Assembly (NCBI RefSeq): GCF_022810305.1
Contig: NZ_JALGQH010000009.1
Span: forward strand, 1-64,000
DNA length: 64,000 nt
Direction of reading: 5' to 3'
DNA from: Rhodococcus sp. ARC_M6
GTDB lineage: Bacteria > Actinomycetota > Actinomycetes > Mycobacteriales > Mycobacteriaceae
Under the pieces are notes generated by a model. It had not been told where the DNA came from. It did not search any database and saw nothing but the letters and a program-made list of their open reading frames with translations. Positions 33,361-43,350 of the stretch are shown in pieces (positions within the stretch are counted from its first letter, which is position 1; every line of letters begins with the position of its first letter). Made by a program: the position numbers and the translations under genes.

Positions 33361-36321
33361 CTATCCCACCGAAGCTGCCTTCTTACGTGGTGCAGCTTTC
33401 TTGGGTGCAACAGCCTTGACCGCACGCTTCTTCGCAACAGCTTTGGCTTTGACCGGAGTGTGCTGGGCCGACAGGACTTCACTGAGGAACTTGCCGGTGT
33501 AGCTTTCAGGAACGGCGGCAATCTCTTCCGGAGTTCCTTCTGCGACAACGGTTCCACCACCCGATCCGCCTTCCGGACCCATGTCGACAACCCAGTCCGA
33601 CGTCTTGATCACGTCGAGATTGTGCTCGATCACGATGACGCTATTGCCCTTGTCGACCAAGCCGTTGATAACGATCAGCAACTTGCGGATGTCCTCGAAA
33701 TGCAGGCCCGTCGTCGGCTCGTCGAGGATGTACACGGTGCGTCCGGTGGAGCGTTTCTGAAGCTCGGCCGCCAGCTTGACGCGCTGAGCTTCACCACCGG
33801 ACAGCGTCGGCGCCGGCTGACCCAAACGCACGTAACCGAGGCCGACGTCCACGAGCGTCTTGAGATAGCGGTGGATCGAAGTGACCGGCTGGAAGAACTC
33901 TGCGGCCTCTTCGATGGGCATGTCCAGAACCTCGGCGATGGACTTGCCCTTGTAGTGAACCTCGAGGGTTTCACGGTTGTAGCGAGCCCCGTGGCAGACC
34001 TCGCACGGCACGTACACATCGGGCAGGAAGTTCATCTCGATCTTGAGCGTTCCGTCACCCGAGCAAGCCTCGCAGCGACCGCCCTTGACGTTGAACGAGA
34101 AGCGTCCTGGTTGATAACCGCGCACCTTCGCTTCGGTGGTGGCCGCGAACAGAGTACGGATCTTGTCGAAAACACCTGTGTACGTAGCCGCGTTGGACCG
34201 CGGGGTACGACCGATCGGCGACTGATCGACCTGGACCAACTTGTCCAGCTGATCAAGACCGTTGATGCGGGTGTGGCGACCCGGCACCTGACGAGCACCG
34301 TTGAGCTTGTTCGCCATGACCGTGGCCAGGATGTCGTTGACCAGCGTGGACTTACCGGAGCCGGAAACACCGGTAACAGCGGTAAGAACGCCTAGGGGGA
34401 AACTTACGTCGATGCCGTCGAGGTTGTGCTCGCGGGCGCCGACAACCGTCACTTGACGCTTGCGGTCGACCGGACGGCGAACTTCGGGAACCTCGATGAA
34501 CTTTCGTCCGGAGAGGTACGCGCCGGTGATGGACTCCTCGCACGTGAGCAGTTCTTTGTAAGGTCCACTGTGGACCACTTTGCCGCCGTGCTCGCCGGCA
34601 TAGGGTCCGATGTCGACGACCCAGTCGGAGGTACGGATGGTGTCTTCGTCGTGCTCGACGACGATCAGTGTATTGCCGAGGTCACGGAGCCTGGTCAGCG
34701 TTTCGATCAGTCGACGGTTGTCGCGCTGATGCAAACCGATGGACGGCTCGTCGAGTACGTAGAGAACGCCGACGAGACCGGACCCGATCTGCGTTGCGAG
34801 GCGGATCCGTTGGGCCTCACCACCGGACAATGTACCGGCAGCACGCGAGAGCGAGAGGTATTCGAGGCCGACATCGAGGAGGAATCCGAGGCGAGCCTGA
34901 ACTTCCTTGAGCACCTGACCTGCGATTGCCTCTTCACGCGACCCGAGTGTGAGGCTGTTCAAGAAATCTGCGCAATCGGAGATCGAGAGTTCACAGACCT
35001 CCGCAATGGACTTGCTACCGAATGCGCCGGCAGCGATAGTCACCGACAAGATCTCGGGGCGTAGACGCGCACCACCACACGCGGGACACGGAGTGTCGCG
35101 CATGTAGCCGTCGTAACGTTCCTTCATCTGGTCGGATTCGGTCTGCTCGAGCCTGCGATGCAGGAACGGCATGACGCCTTCGAACTCCGCATAGTAAGAA
35201 CGCGTACGGCCGTACCGGTTTTTGTACTTGACGTGAACCTGTTCTTCACTGCCTTCGAGAATTGCCTTGCGCGCCTTGGCCGGAAGCTTGTTCCACGGCG
35301 TCTTCATATCGAAGCCGAGGATGTCGCCCAAGCCGGACAGCAGGCGTCCGAAGTACTCGGAACTCTGCCCCATCGACCACGGCGCAATGGCCCCGTCCTG
35401 GAGGCTCAGTTCCGCGTCAGGCACAACAAGTTCGGGATCAACTTCCTTGCGGATACCCAGACCGGTGCACTCGGGGCACGCACCGTACGGCGAGTTGAAC
35501 GAGAACGAACGCGGTTCCAGATCGTCGATAGCCAATGCGTGGCCGTTGGGGCAGGCCAACTTCTCGGAGAACCGCCGTTCCCGATCGGGAGCATTTTCTT
35601 CGCGGTCGACAAAATCGAGAACAACAATGCCCTCGGCAAGACGAAGCGCCGTTTCGACCGAGTCGGTGAGGCGCTGCTTGGAACTCGCCTTGACCTGCAG
35701 ACGGTCGACAACGACCTCGATGTCGTGCTTTTCCTGCTTCTTCAACTTGGGCGGATCAGCCAGCGAATGTACGACGCCGTCAACACGAACACGCGAGTAG
35801 CCCTGCGTGTTCAGCTGATCGAAGAGGTCGACGAACTCGCCCTTCCGAGTGCGCACCACCGGAGCGAGAACCTGGAACTTGATGCCCTCTTCCATCTCGA
35901 GGACCTGGTCGACGATCTGCTGAGGCGTCTGACGCGCGATCTTCTCGCCGCAGACGGGGCAATGCGCAGAACCTGCCCGCGCGTAGAGGAGACGGAGGTA
36001 GTCGTAGACCTCGGTGATGGTGCCCACGGTTGATCGCGGGTTTCGGTTGGTCGACTTCTGATCGATCGACACAGCCGGCGACAAACCCTCGATGAAATCG
36101 ACATCAGGCTTGTCCATTTGCCCCAAGAACTGACGCGCATACGCCGAGAGTGACTCGACGTAGCGTCGCTGCCCTTCGGCGAAGATCGTGTCGAACGCGA
36201 GGCTGGACTTACCGGAACCCGACAGCCCAGTGAAAACGATCAAGCTGTCTCGCGGGAGATCGAGATCGACTCCCCGCAGATTGTGCTCACGCGCACCCCG
36301 CACGATCAGGCGATCCGCCAC
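33361..36321 (-). CDS. uvrA: Excinuclease ABC subunit A
   Basis: DNA-damage sensor of nucleotide excision repair, working with UvrB (58342-60504). A twin-ABC protein of 986 residues: first Walker [10 protein letters not shown] near 32, zinc fingers with CPVCGEK and [11 protein letters not shown] signature [12 protein letters not shown], second Walker [10 protein letters not shown] near 635, a second [12 protein letters not shown] and [11 protein letters not shown] chose GTG 36321 because AAGGGA lies six bases upstream and homologues start (M/V)ADRL; ATGs at 36336 and 36342 are alternatives. The Lys/Ala-rich C-terminal tail is species-specific. No LexA-type palindrome is seen upstream. Confidence 0.97.
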   Translation of the reverse strand: MADRLIVRGAREHNLRGVDLDLPRDSLIVFTGLSGSGKSSLAFDTIFAEGQRRYVESLSAYARQFLGQMDKPDVDFIEGLSPAVSIDQKSTNRNPRSTVGTITEVYDYLRLLYARAGSAHCPVCGEKIARQTPQQIVDQVLEMEEGIKFQVLAPVVRTRKGEFVDLFDQLNTQGYSRVRVDGVVHSLADPPKLKKQEKHDIEVVVDRLQVKASSKQRLTDSVETALRLAEGIVVLDFVDREENAPDRERRFSEKLACPNGHALAIDDLEPRSFSFNSPYGACPECTGLGIRKEVDPELVVPDAELSLQDGAIAPWSMGQSSEYFGRLLSGLGDILGFDMKTPWNKLPAKARKAILEGSEEQVHVKYKNRYGRTRSYYAEFEGVMPFLHRRLEQTESDQMKERYDGYMRDTPCPACGGARLRPEILSVTIAAGAFGSKSIAEVCELSISDCADFLNSLTLGSREEAIAGQVLKEVQARLGFLLDVGLEYLSLSRAAGTLSGGEAQRIRLATQIGSGLVGVLYVLDEPSIGLHQRDNRRLIETLTRLRDLGNTLIVVEHDEDTIRTSDWVVDIGPYAGEHGGKVVHSGPYKELLTCEESITGAYLSGRKFIEVPEVRRPVDRKRQVTVVGAREHNLDGIDVSFPLGVLTAVTGVSGSGKSTLVNDILATVMANKLNGARQVPGRHTRINGLDQLDKLVQVDQSPIGRTPRSNAATYTGVFDKIRTLFAATTEAKVRGYQPGRFSFNVKGGRCEACSGDGTLKIEMNFLPDVYVPCEVCHGARYNRETLEVHYKGKSIAEVLDMPIEEAAEFFQPVTSIHRYLKTLVDVGLGYVRLGQPAPTLSGGEAQRVKLAAELQKRSTGRTVYILDEPTTGLHFEDIRKLLIVINGLVDKGNSVIVIEHNLDVIKTSDWVVDMGPEGGSGGGTVVAEGTPEEIAAVPESYTGKFLSEVLSAQHTPVKAKAVAKKRAVKAVAPKKAAPRKKAASVG

Positions 36322-36494
36322 ACCAATTCCCTTCATCGTCATTCATCTGGGGATGTCCCACCAGTGAAGTCCCGAGCAACCAACCGCAGCGAGTCCTCGA
36401 ACCAGGCCATGTTAAGCCGAGCCACCGACACGTTTCCGTCTCCAGTGTGAACCCAGCGTTCTACCTGCTCCTATTCGAAGGTAGCGTGCCATTC

Positions 36495-37181
36495 ATGACG
36501 AATCTGCCCATCGTGATCGACAACTCCTACACCGGTCAGCTCTCCCCCGATTCTGCGCCTCAACGACGCACTCTCGACGGCGCAACCATCACAAAGATGT
36601 CTGTCGGCCCCATGGACAACAACACCTACCTCGTGGTCTGTTCCACAACTGGGAAGTCACTGCTGATCGACGCGGCCAATGAAGCCGAGAAGATCGTTGC
36701 GTTGATCGAGCAGGAAGCACCGGTCTTCGATTCCATCGTCACCACCCATCAGCACGGTGATCACTGGTTGGCCCTGAAGGACGTCCACGCCGAAACCCAG
36801 GTTCCGACGGCAGCACATCCCCTCGACGCAGGAGTGCTCCCAGTTACACCGGATGTACTCCTTGAAGACGGTGACACGGTCACCGTCGGCAGCCTGGCTC
36901 TCGACGTCATCCACTTGTCGGGCCATACGCCGGGATCTATCGCACTCGCGCTGACCGAACCTTCCGGCCAGGTTCACATCTTCACGGGCGACTCGCTCTT
37001 CCCCGGGGGAGTTGGGAAGACGCCCGACCCCGAGAAATTCACCTCACTGCTCGACGACGTCGAGACGAAGCTCTTCGGACGCTACGACGACACCGCCATC
37101 ATCTACCCCGGACATGGCAAGGACACGACTCTCGGCGTCGAGCGTCCGCACCTGCAGGAGTGGCGCGATCGCGGTTGGTGA
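36495..37181 (+). CDS. Metallo-beta-lactamase-fold hydrolase (glyoxalase II-like)
   Basis: A 228-residue MBL-fold enzyme with the metal site HQHGDHW (residues about 96-102), HLSGHTPGSIALAL with its His near 152, the bridging Asp in FTGDSLFPGGVG, and the last His in IYPGHG. Members hydrolyse thioesters such as S-lactoylglutathione-type compounds, but the substrate here is unknown. It is divergent from uvrA, the same arrangement as M. tuberculosis uvrA-Rv1637c. ATG 36495 is preferred over the longer 36447 frame. Confidence 0.9.
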   Translation: MTNLPIVIDNSYTGQLSPDSAPQRRTLDGATITKMSVGPMDNNTYLVVCSTTGKSLLIDAANEAEKIVALIEQEAPVFDSIVTTHQHGDHWLALKDVHAETQVPTAAHPLDAGVLPVTPDVLLEDGDTVTVGSLALDVIHLSGHTPGSIALALTEPSGQVHIFTGDSLFPGGVGKTPDPEKFTSLLDDVETKLFGRYDDTAIIYPGHGKDTTLGVERPHLQEWRDRGW

Positions 37182-37190
37182 CATGAAGAC

Positions 37191-37233
37191 GGCGACGCCC
37201 TCTCCAGCGTGAAATCCCGGAGAGAGCGTCGCC
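37191..37233. terminator. Hairpin between convergent MBL and alpha/beta hydrolase genes
   Basis: GGCGACGCCCTCTCC (37191-37205) and GGAGAGAGCGTCGCC (37219-37233) form a 15-bp stem with one mismatch and a 13-base loop. It lies just after the MBL gene and about 30 bases beyond the hydrolase stop, so it probably ends both transcripts and marks the left edge of the catabolic island. Confidence 0.7.
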
Positions 37234-37263
37234 GATGACTATTCGATTCCGGCGAAGGTCTGA

Positions 37264-38385
37264 CTAACTCGACACTCCGAATCGCTTTTCAATCCACGCT
37301 GCGGTCAGGTCGGCGAGCTCGTCACGAGCGCCCGGGGTGAGGAAGTAGTGGTCCGCTTCCAACTCGTGAAACTCCTTGTCCTGCGCGCCGATCAACCCGC
37401 GGATCGCCTCGGCATCGCTGGGAAACACACCGGTGTCCTGCAAACCGTTGACCACGAGCGAGGGAACAGTGATGTTGGGCAGATGCGCAACCGCCCGGGT
37501 CTGAGAGTCCTCGAGACTCCACAGCGACAGCCACGTCCTCAATGTGCACGCTGAGGCAATTCCGAACACCGAGCGGTTCGCCCGCTCCGGAACACCGGCG
37601 TAGCAAAGATTCGCCTTGCGATTGGTGGGCTCGAGGGTCGGATCGACCATCCGCGGATCGGCCCACGTTCGGAATACCGAAAACGGCCGATCGTGGTAGC
37701 CCGCCGCCGTGATCCGCTCGAACTCCGCCTTCACCCATCCTGTGATTCTGTGGTTGCGGGCAACCTGCGCAGCACGGTAGCGCTCGACGAACTCGGCGCT
37801 GTACGCAGGCCCGTTGCCCGGATTGAACAAGTCGAGCGATGAATCCGTCGCCAATGGATCATTCTCATCAGTGACCGAACCATCCATCCACGAAGTAAGC
37901 ACGTCGGGCCGCCCCAAGTGGGCTGCGGTCGAGATGTACGCGTCGCCGGCCGGCAGGTTTTCGACACCAGCCACCAAGGACATTCCGGGCAACGGCGTGA
38001 TACTCGGTGCCACTGCTTGTGATTGGTAGGCAGCCATGAGCGAGCCACCGCCCGAGTTGCCGAGAAGTATGACGTTCTCCACGCCGGCCACCTCGCGGAG
38101 CCAGCGAACACCCACTCCGATATCGGTGAGGGCGTAGTCCAGGATGAATCGCGCCTCGTCTCCACGGAACCGGGTATTCCAGCCGAGGAAACCGATCCCC
38201 CGTTCTGCCAGGTAATCCGCCATGTAGTGCTCGGAGAAGTCGATTTGGTAATGCGTCGCGATGACGGCCGTCTTCGGGCGTGTTCCGGCCCGCCGGTGAT
38301 ACAGACCTTGACATGGGTGTCCACCCGCGCCCATTCGGGGAAGGTTGAGACTCGGCAGTCCGACAAAGGTGCGTTCGATGGCCAC
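37264..38385 (-). CDS. Alpha/beta hydrolase of the catabolic island
   Basis: A 373-residue hydrolase: nucleophile elbow LLGNSGGGSLMAAY at about residues 105-118 and catalytic-His candidate in ELEADHYFLTPG near 345, with an Asp in NGLQDTGVFP near 315. The N-terminal HYQIDFSEHYMADYLAERG resembles esterases that act on bulky substrates. It starts at GTG 38385, five bases after AAGGAG. The operator at 38402-38421 covers its promoter, so it belongs to the TetR regulon of this island. A role in cleaving an ester before or after import is plausible but not proven. Confidence 0.87.
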   Translation of the reverse strand: MAIERTFVGLPSLNLPRMGAGGHPCQGLYHRRAGTRPKTAVIATHYQIDFSEHYMADYLAERGIGFLGWNTRFRGDEARFILDYALTDIGVGVRWLREVAGVENVILLGNSGGGSLMAAYQSQAVAPSITPLPGMSLVAGVENLPAGDAYISTAAHLGRPDVLTSWMDGSVTDENDPLATDSSLDLFNPGNGPAYSAEFVERYRAAQVARNHRITGWVKAEFERITAAGYHDRPFSVFRTWADPRMVDPTLEPTNRKANLCYAGVPERANRSVFGIASACTLRTWLSLWSLEDSQTRAVAHLPNITVPSLVVNGLQDTGVFPSDAEAIRGLIGAQDKEFHELEADHYFLTPGARDELADLTAAWIEKRFGVSS

Positions 38386-38401
38386 TACGACTCCTTGTTT
38401 A

Positions 38402-38448
38402 TAAATCTGGGTTCAGATTTAGTATCACGGCGTCGAGCTATAAGTCCA
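38402..38448 (-). promoter_or_regulatory. Promoter and shared operator 1 (TAAATCT-N6-AGATTTA)
   Basis: The palindrome TAAATCTGGGTTCAGATTTA spans 38402-38421, with perfect 7-base arms and a 6-base spacer. On the minus strand a -35-like TGGACT (448-443 of this kilobase block) lies 17 bases before ATACTA (425-420), which overlaps the operator. The site is 17 bases before the hydrolase GTG. The same operator design recurs at 39174 and 52438. Confidence 0.75.
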
Positions 38449-38453
38449 TACCC

Positions 38454-39071
38454 TCACTCCCGCCAATACACGGCGCGGAACCAGATTTCGGTCAACGTCG
38501 CGATACATGCCTCGTCATCAACGCCTGCCGCACCACCATTGGCAAGCTTCTCGTAACTGAACATGTTCAGCATTCCGACTATCGCCGTTGCAGTGAGACG
38601 AGGATCGACGCCCGGGCAGTAGCCCCGCTCCTGCGCTCGGACAACTTCCTCGGTGATGCCGGAAATAGCCTCCTCGCAAAGTTCGTCCCAAACTCGGGCG
38701 AAGTCATCGTTGACCATGGCGAGCTGAAAAACCCCCACCATCTCCGCGAGTCGCTCCCGGTATGTCTCCCAGTGCGCCCTGGCCGACGCCTCCACACGCT
38801 GCCGCGGCTCGCGGCCGACCAACTTCCGGTTGGCCTGTGCGCGCACACGCGCGTCCGCCTGGAACTGACGTGCCCAGCTCTCGAGCAACGCCTCTTTGGA
38901 GTCGTAATAGTTGTAGAACGACGCCGGCGACCTTCCCGCTTCCGCGAGGATGTCGGCCACCCGCATCTTGAGGAAACCCTTTTTCGCAATCACCTTGCGG
39001 GCAGCAGCGTCGATCGCTTCCAGCGTTTCGCGGCCCCGCTTCGTCGGTCGCGGCTTCTCGGAACCAGTCAT
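38454..39071 (-). CDS. TetR-family regulator of the catabolic island
   Basis: A 205-residue TetR protein: helix-turn-helix at about residues 15-60 (ARKVIAKKGFLKMRVADILAEAGRSPASFYNYYDSKEALL), then a helical effector domain. It lies between two of the three copies of the shared operator and is divergent from the VOC gene, so it is the obvious repressor for the regulon and probably controls itself from operator 2. The inducer is presumably the island's substrate or its CoA ester. A GntR regulator within the long operon offers a second layer of control. Confidence 0.9.
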   Translation of the reverse strand: MTGSEKPRPTKRGRETLEAIDAAARKVIAKKGFLKMRVADILAEAGRSPASFYNYYDSKEALLESWARQFQADARVRAQANRKLVGREPRQRVEASARAHWETYRERLAEMVGVFQLAMVNDDFARVWDELCEEAISGITEEVVRAQERGYCPGVDPRLTATAIVGMLNMFSYEKLANGGAAGVDDEACIATLTEIWFRAVYWRE

Positions 39072-39162
39072 GTGCGCACCCTTTCACGGCAGCCGTAGAT
39101 CGTCAGCCGTCTTTCTACACCAGAGCCGCACCGTGGCCGCGCACACGCGCCGCAAACAACCA

Positions 39163-39193
39163 TTGTCCGTATATAAATCTGATGTTAGAATCA
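39163..39193 (+). promoter_or_regulatory. VOC-leuC promoter with shared operator 2
   Basis: TTGTCC (39163-39168), 17 bases, TAGAAT (39186-39191) makes a good sigma-A promoter for the VOC gene. TAAATCT-GATGTT-AGAATCA (39174-39193) has the spacing and left arm of the other two operators, with two changes in the right arm. It overlaps the spacer and -10, so bound repressor would block transcription of the VOC gene and perhaps of the divergent TetR gene. Confidence 0.7.
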
Positions 39194-39219
39194 GTTCTTC
39201 GCCCTCGAAAGGATGTCTC

Positions 39220-39786
39220 ATGAGCACACCCCGTTTCGAAGTACGAGGCTTCAACCACGTCGCGCTCGTCTGCTCGGATATGGAAAGGACCGTCGACTTC
39301 TACACGAATATCCTCGGCTTCCCCCTCGTGAAAACCGTCGATCTTCCCGACGGCATCGGACAACACTTCTTCTTCGACGTCGGCAACGGCAACTCCCTCG
39401 CGTTCTTCTGGTTCACCGATGCTCCTGACGGTGTTCCGGGCATCTCCGCGCCCGTCGAGAAGCCAGGCTTCGGCGAATGGACTAGTGCCGTGAGCTCCCT
39501 CAATCACATCGCGTTCGACGTCCCTCCCGAGAAGTTTCAGGACTACCGCCAAAAGCTGAAGGAATCAGGTGTCCGGGTAGGCCCGCTCGTGAACCACGAC
39601 GACAGTCCGTCCCAGATAGCGACCGAGATGCACGACGGCGTGTATGTCCGCTCGTTCTACTTTCAGGACCCCGACGGCATTCTCCTCGAGTTTGCGTGCT
39701 GGATGCGCGCCTTCGGTCCGCACGACGTCTCACACACGCCGCGGACTGCAGCGGACCGCCGTAAGCCCGTAGCTGTCAACGACTGA
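39220..39786 (+). CDS. VOC-family (glyoxalase/dioxygenase fold) protein
   Basis: A 188-residue vicinal-oxygen-chelate protein: first half starts [28 protein letters not shown], second half [25 protein letters not shown] and ends [17 protein letters not shown]. Metal-ligand candidates are His15, His in the second LNHIAF block, and Glu in LLEFACW. Such proteins are ring-cleavage dioxygenases, epimerases or lyases; which one applies is unclear. AAAGGATG precedes ATG 39220. It begins a two-gene unit with the LeuC-like gene. Confidence 0.88.
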   Translation: MSTPRFEVRGFNHVALVCSDMERTVDFYTNILGFPLVKTVDLPDGIGQHFFFDVGNGNSLAFFWFTDAPDGVPGISAPVEKPGFGEWTSAVSSLNHIAFDVPPEKFQDYRQKLKESGVRVGPLVNHDDSPSQIATEMHDGVYVRSFYFQDPDGILLEFACWMRAFGPHDVSHTPRTAADRRKPVAVND

Positions 39787-39803
39787 AGATGAAAGGACGG
39801 GCC

Positions 39804-41204
39804 GTGGCGCCGCGCACCTTGTTCGACAAGCTCTGGGACGAGCACGTTGTCGTTCGCGGCGACACCAGTCCCGATCTGCTCTACATCGACATGCACCTGC
39901 TCCATGAAATGACGTCCCCGCAAGCTTTCGAGGGACTCCGGGCCGCGGGCCGACCAGTCCGTCGGCCCGATCTGACGATGGCGACCGAGGACCACAACGT
40001 ACCCACCACCGGACCTGGGTCGCCCGTCTCGGATCCGCTGAGCCGACTTCAATTGGAGTTGGTTCGCCGCAACTGCGCGGCGTTCGGTGTGCCGCACAAC
40101 CCTATGGACTCAGCAGGCAACGGCATCGTTCACGTAATCGGGCCCGAACAGGGCCTGACGCAACCCGGTCTGACAATCGTGTGCGGCGACTCGCACACCT
40201 CCACCCACGGAGCCTTCGGAGCACTTGCCTTCGGGATCGGAACAAGTCAGGTCGAGCACGTTCTGGCAACACAAACACTCCAAATGGAGCGGCCGAAGTC
40301 GATGCAAGTGCGTATCGACGGTGACCTCGACCCCGGTGTGAGCGCAAAAGACCTCGCCCTGCACGTCGTTCGTGCCCTAGGCCCCAACGGTGGCGCCGGG
40401 AGCGTCATCGAATACCGAGGAAACGCGATCCGTGCGCTCAGCATGGAACAGCGAATGACCTTGTGCAACATGACCATCGAATGCGGTGCGCGCGGCGGCT
40501 TGGTTGCACCTGACGACGTGACTTTTGCCTACCTGCACGGCCGCAAACACGCTCCGGCAGGTGCCCGGTGGAACGAAGCGCTCGCATATTGGCAGACACT
40601 GCGCACTGACGACGACGCTCAATTCGACCGCACCCGGGCACTATCTGCGGCTGACATCTCCCCGACCGTCACCTGGGGCACCATCCCCAGCCACTCGGTC
40701 TCGCTGGACGGCGTTGTCCCGGCCCCTGACGAGTTCGACAACCCGGCCGAGCGCGAAGCTGCGACTCGCGCCCTGGAATACATGGATCTGAAACCGGGAA
40801 CTCCAATGCGCGACATAGCAATTGACACGGTATTCATCGGGTCCTGCACCAACGGGCGGCTTGAAGACCTACGTGCGGCGGCGCAGGTAATCACCAACCG
40901 AACAGTTGCTCCCGGCGTCCGAGCGCTCGTGGTTCCGGGGTCGCGCGCCGTCGCGACCGCTGCGGAGGCAGAGGGACTCGACCGGATCTTCACCCAGGCA
41001 GGGTTTCAGTGGCGCTCCGCCGGGTGTTCGATGTGCACTGCAATGAACCCGGACGCCCTGGGTCCCGGACAACGCTCGGCGTCGACGACCAATCGAAACT
41101 TCGAGGGTCGACAAGGTCCGGGAGCACGAACCCATCTCGTGTCACCGGCGGTGGCAGCGATGACAGCCGTACGCGGCCGGCTCAGCGGTCCTGACGACTA
41201 CTGA
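39804..41204 (+). CDS. LeuC-like aconitase-family hydratase, large subunit (no small subunit nearby)
   Basis: A 466-residue protein of the isopropylmalate isomerase large-subunit group. It carries the catalytic TEDHNVPT region near 50, [30 protein letters not shown] near 123, and the three 4Fe-4S cysteines: one in [13 protein letters not shown] near 340 and two in [12 protein letters not shown] near 400. It is full length with all cluster ligands. GTG 39804 follows AAAGGA by six bases; an upstream ATG 39789 has no such site. No leuD partner exists in the window. It may borrow one or isomerise/hydrate a malate-like acid of this pathway rather than serve leucine synthesis. Confidence 0.88.
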   Translation: MAPRTLFDKLWDEHVVVRGDTSPDLLYIDMHLLHEMTSPQAFEGLRAAGRPVRRPDLTMATEDHNVPTTGPGSPVSDPLSRLQLELVRRNCAAFGVPHNPMDSAGNGIVHVIGPEQGLTQPGLTIVCGDSHTSTHGAFGALAFGIGTSQVEHVLATQTLQMERPKSMQVRIDGDLDPGVSAKDLALHVVRALGPNGGAGSVIEYRGNAIRALSMEQRMTLCNMTIECGARGGLVAPDDVTFAYLHGRKHAPAGARWNEALAYWQTLRTDDDAQFDRTRALSAADISPTVTWGTIPSHSVSLDGVVPAPDEFDNPAEREAATRALEYMDLKPGTPMRDIAIDTVFIGSCTNGRLEDLRAAAQVITNRTVAPGVRALVVPGSRAVATAAEAEGLDRIFTQAGFQWRSAGCSMCTAMNPDALGPGQRSASTTNRNFEGRQGPGARTHLVSPAVAAMTAVRGRLSGPDDY

Positions 41205-41223
41205 GCCGGCCGCGGCAACCAAC

Positions 41224-42168
41224 TCAGCTGCCGGGACGGACCCCGAAGCCTGCCTCCCGGGTCCGGACCAGCGCAACCAGCGTTGCGTTGACCGGGGCGA
41301 GCCGGCCGACCTTTGCCGCCTCGCGAGGAATGGCACCGTTGATCAACGCGATCTCGCTAACCCGTCCGGCCTCGTGATCGAGCAACGCTGACGGCTTCGC
41401 CGCGGGCATTCTCGCCCCGAAATCTCGTACGAACGCGACCGGGTCGTCGACAGCGATGGCGATGCCGCGGGCCTTGGCCATCTCCCACGCCTCGATCGCA
41501 GCGGCCCGGCTGACCGGGCCCATCTCGTCGTGATCGAGTACCTCTCCCACCGTCAGACCAGTCAACGCACACGGAGCACTGAAGGCCACGTTGCAGATCA
41601 GCTTCTCCCACTGCATCGCAGCGATGTCGTCGACGGCCAACGCGTCGAAACCCGCTGTCCGCCAGGCCTCGGCAACCCGGTCCACGACCGCGAACGACAG
41701 ATCACCGTAGGCCCCGAACCGCATCGCCCTCATCGCGTTGTGGTTCACCTGGCCGGGGGCAACGAGCGACGCACCGAAACCGCTGGCAATGCCTACTGCG
41801 AGTCGGTCCGCCCCCACATGCCGGGCGACCTCGTCGGCTGATCCCAGACCGTTCTGAATTGTCAGCACCACTGTGTCGTCGCCCATCAGGCTGCCGAGTG
41901 AGGCCGCCGCGGCCGGGACATCGGAGGCCTTCACCGCCAGAATCACTAAATCGACCACCTCATCCGGGATCGCCGAGAAAGCGCGTATCGACGCCACCTG
42001 CTCCCCGTCCGGACCGGAGATTCGCAGTCCCGAGGTCGCGATGGCGTTGACATGATCCACCCAGCGGTCCACCACCAACACGTCGTGACCGGCAGTCGAG
42101 AGCCTGCCCGCATAGACGGAACCCATTGCACCGCAGCCGACTACAGCCACTTTCATTCGCGCAGTCAT
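41224..42168 (-). CDS. 2-dehydropantoate 2-reductase family (PanE/ApbA-like)
   Basis: A 314-residue NADP-dependent oxidoreductase: Rossmann motif VAVVGCGAMGSVYAGRL at about residues 6-22, IQNGLGSADEVAR near 105, the catalytic Lys region WEKLICNVAFSAPCALTGLTVGEVL near 175, and a C-terminal PSALLDHEAGRVSEIALINGAI. True PanE makes pantoate, but paralogues in catabolic clusters handle other 2-oxo/2-hydroxy acids. Here it overlaps the tartrate-dehydratase-like gene by 4 bases and ends the long operon, so it probably oxidises or reduces a 2-oxo acid of this pathway. Confidence 0.88.
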   Translation of the reverse strand: MTARMKVAVVGCGAMGSVYAGRLSTAGHDVLVVDRWVDHVNAIATSGLRISGPDGEQVASIRAFSAIPDEVVDLVILAVKASDVPAAAASLGSLMGDDTVVLTIQNGLGSADEVARHVGADRLAVGIASGFGASLVAPGQVNHNAMRAMRFGAYGDLSFAVVDRVAEAWRTAGFDALAVDDIAAMQWEKLICNVAFSAPCALTGLTVGEVLDHDEMGPVSRAAAIEAWEMAKARGIAIAVDDPVAFVRDFGARMPAAKPSALLDHEAGRVSEIALINGAIPREAAKVGRLAPVNATLVALVRTREAGFGVRPGS

Positions 42169-43331
42169 GCCACCAACCCCGCAATCCTCTCAGCCAGACC
42201 CGGCTTTGCCTCCAGCCCGAATCCAGGGTTGTCAGCGGGCCGAATCAGGCCGTCTGCCAACACACAGTCCTCGCTGTAACCACCGAACGGCTCGAACACA
42301 CCTGGATATGCCTCACAGCCGCCCAACCCCAACCCCACGACGATATGGAGGTTCATCAGGTGCCCACCGTGTGGCATCGCGGAGGTCCGGTCGAATCCAC
42401 GCTCCTCCATGAGTGCGATCATCGCTGCGTACTCGGTCAATCCATAGCTCAGGCCGGCGTCCATCTGGAGGATGTCACGATCGGGCCGAAGCCCGCCGAA
42501 TCGGAGAAGGTTACCGACATCCTGCGTGGAGAACAGATTCTCGCCGGTGGCGATGACTCCGTCGTATGCCTGGGTCAGTTCGCTGTACAGGGCATAGTCG
42601 AGTGGATCTACCGCCTCTTCGTACCAACGGAGCCCGTACGGCGCGAGGGCCTCGGCGTATTTCAAAGCCTGCCCACGGTCGAAGCGACCGTTCGCGTCGA
42701 CCGCCAGATGGCGACCGCTCCCGGTGACCTCGATGGCCGCCTCGATCCGACGCAAGTCCTCGCCCAGTTCGAGTCCACCGATCTTGATCTTGACGCTTGG
42801 GTATCCCGCAGCGAGATACCCGGCGATCTCCTCGCGCAGCCGACCCAGATCGTCGACATCTTGGTAGTAGCCACCGGCAGCGTAGACCGGCGCCCCGGAC
42901 GCCAGCGGCGTCCGATCATGGGCTCGAGCGATCGTCTGATACACCGGTTCATCGTGGTATTTGGCGAGCAGATCCCACACGGCCAGCTCGATCGCACTCG
43001 CTGCCGCAGCGCGGTCGCCGTGACCGCCTGGCTTCTCGTCCATCAGAGCGCACCGCAGGACCCGAGCGGGATCCAACAGGCCCGTAGTCGACGACAGGAG
43101 CGTGTCCGGGTCTGCCTCGAGCACCCGCGGAATCATCCGTTCACGCAGGATGCCGCCCTGCGAGTGGCGACCGATCGAATTGAATGCAACACCCACCAAC
43201 GGACGCCCGTTGCGCACCGTATCAGTGAAAACGGCAACAAGGGAGACCTTGTGCTTGTCGAAGCTGACTACTGCGTTCGAAATGGCGCCGGCGAGCGGGA
43301 CATCAAGCTCGCGGATCTCGGTGATCCTCAA
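42165..43331 (-). CDS. D-tartrate dehydratase-like enolase-superfamily enzyme
   Basis: A 388-residue mandelate-racemase/enolase-superfamily protein. The N-terminal capping domain has the block FNSIGRHSQGGILRER near 50 and MDEKPGGHG near 97. The barrel shows SVKIKIGG (base Lys), AVDANGRF, WYEEAVDP and ATGENLFS (the Asp-Glu-Glu metal ligands), QMDAGLSYG, and the acid His in AMPHGGH near 323. This combination closely matches D(-)-tartrate dehydratase (TarD, tartrate to oxaloacetate) as I remember it. A related dihydroxy acid is possible. It overlaps panE by 4 bases and follows gntR by 19 bases. Confidence 0.82.
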   Translation of the reverse strand: MRITEIRELDVPLAGAISNAVVSFDKHKVSLVAVFTDTVRNGRPLVGVAFNSIGRHSQGGILRERMIPRVLEADPDTLLSSTTGLLDPARVLRCALMDEKPGGHGDRAAAASAIELAVWDLLAKYHDEPVYQTIARAHDRTPLASGAPVYAAGGYYQDVDDLGRLREEIAGYLAAGYPSVKIKIGGLELGEDLRRIEAAIEVTGSGRHLAVDANGRFDRGQALKYAEALAPYGLRWYEEAVDPLDYALYSELTQAYDGVIATGENLFSTQDVGNLLRFGGLRPDRDILQMDAGLSYGLTEYAAMIALMEERGFDRTSAMPHGGHLMNLHIVVGLGLGGCEAYPGVFEPFGGYSEDCVLADGLIRPADNPGFGLEAKPGLAERIAGLVA

Positions 43332-43350
43332 TTTTCCTCCATAGCTTTTC

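Noticed and set aside
36322-36494. Possible SOS box in the uvrA/MBL gap
   Set aside because: Only a half site (TCGAAC near 36398) is present; the mycobacterial-type TCGAAC-N4-GTTCGA palindrome is not completed. None was found before uvrB either.
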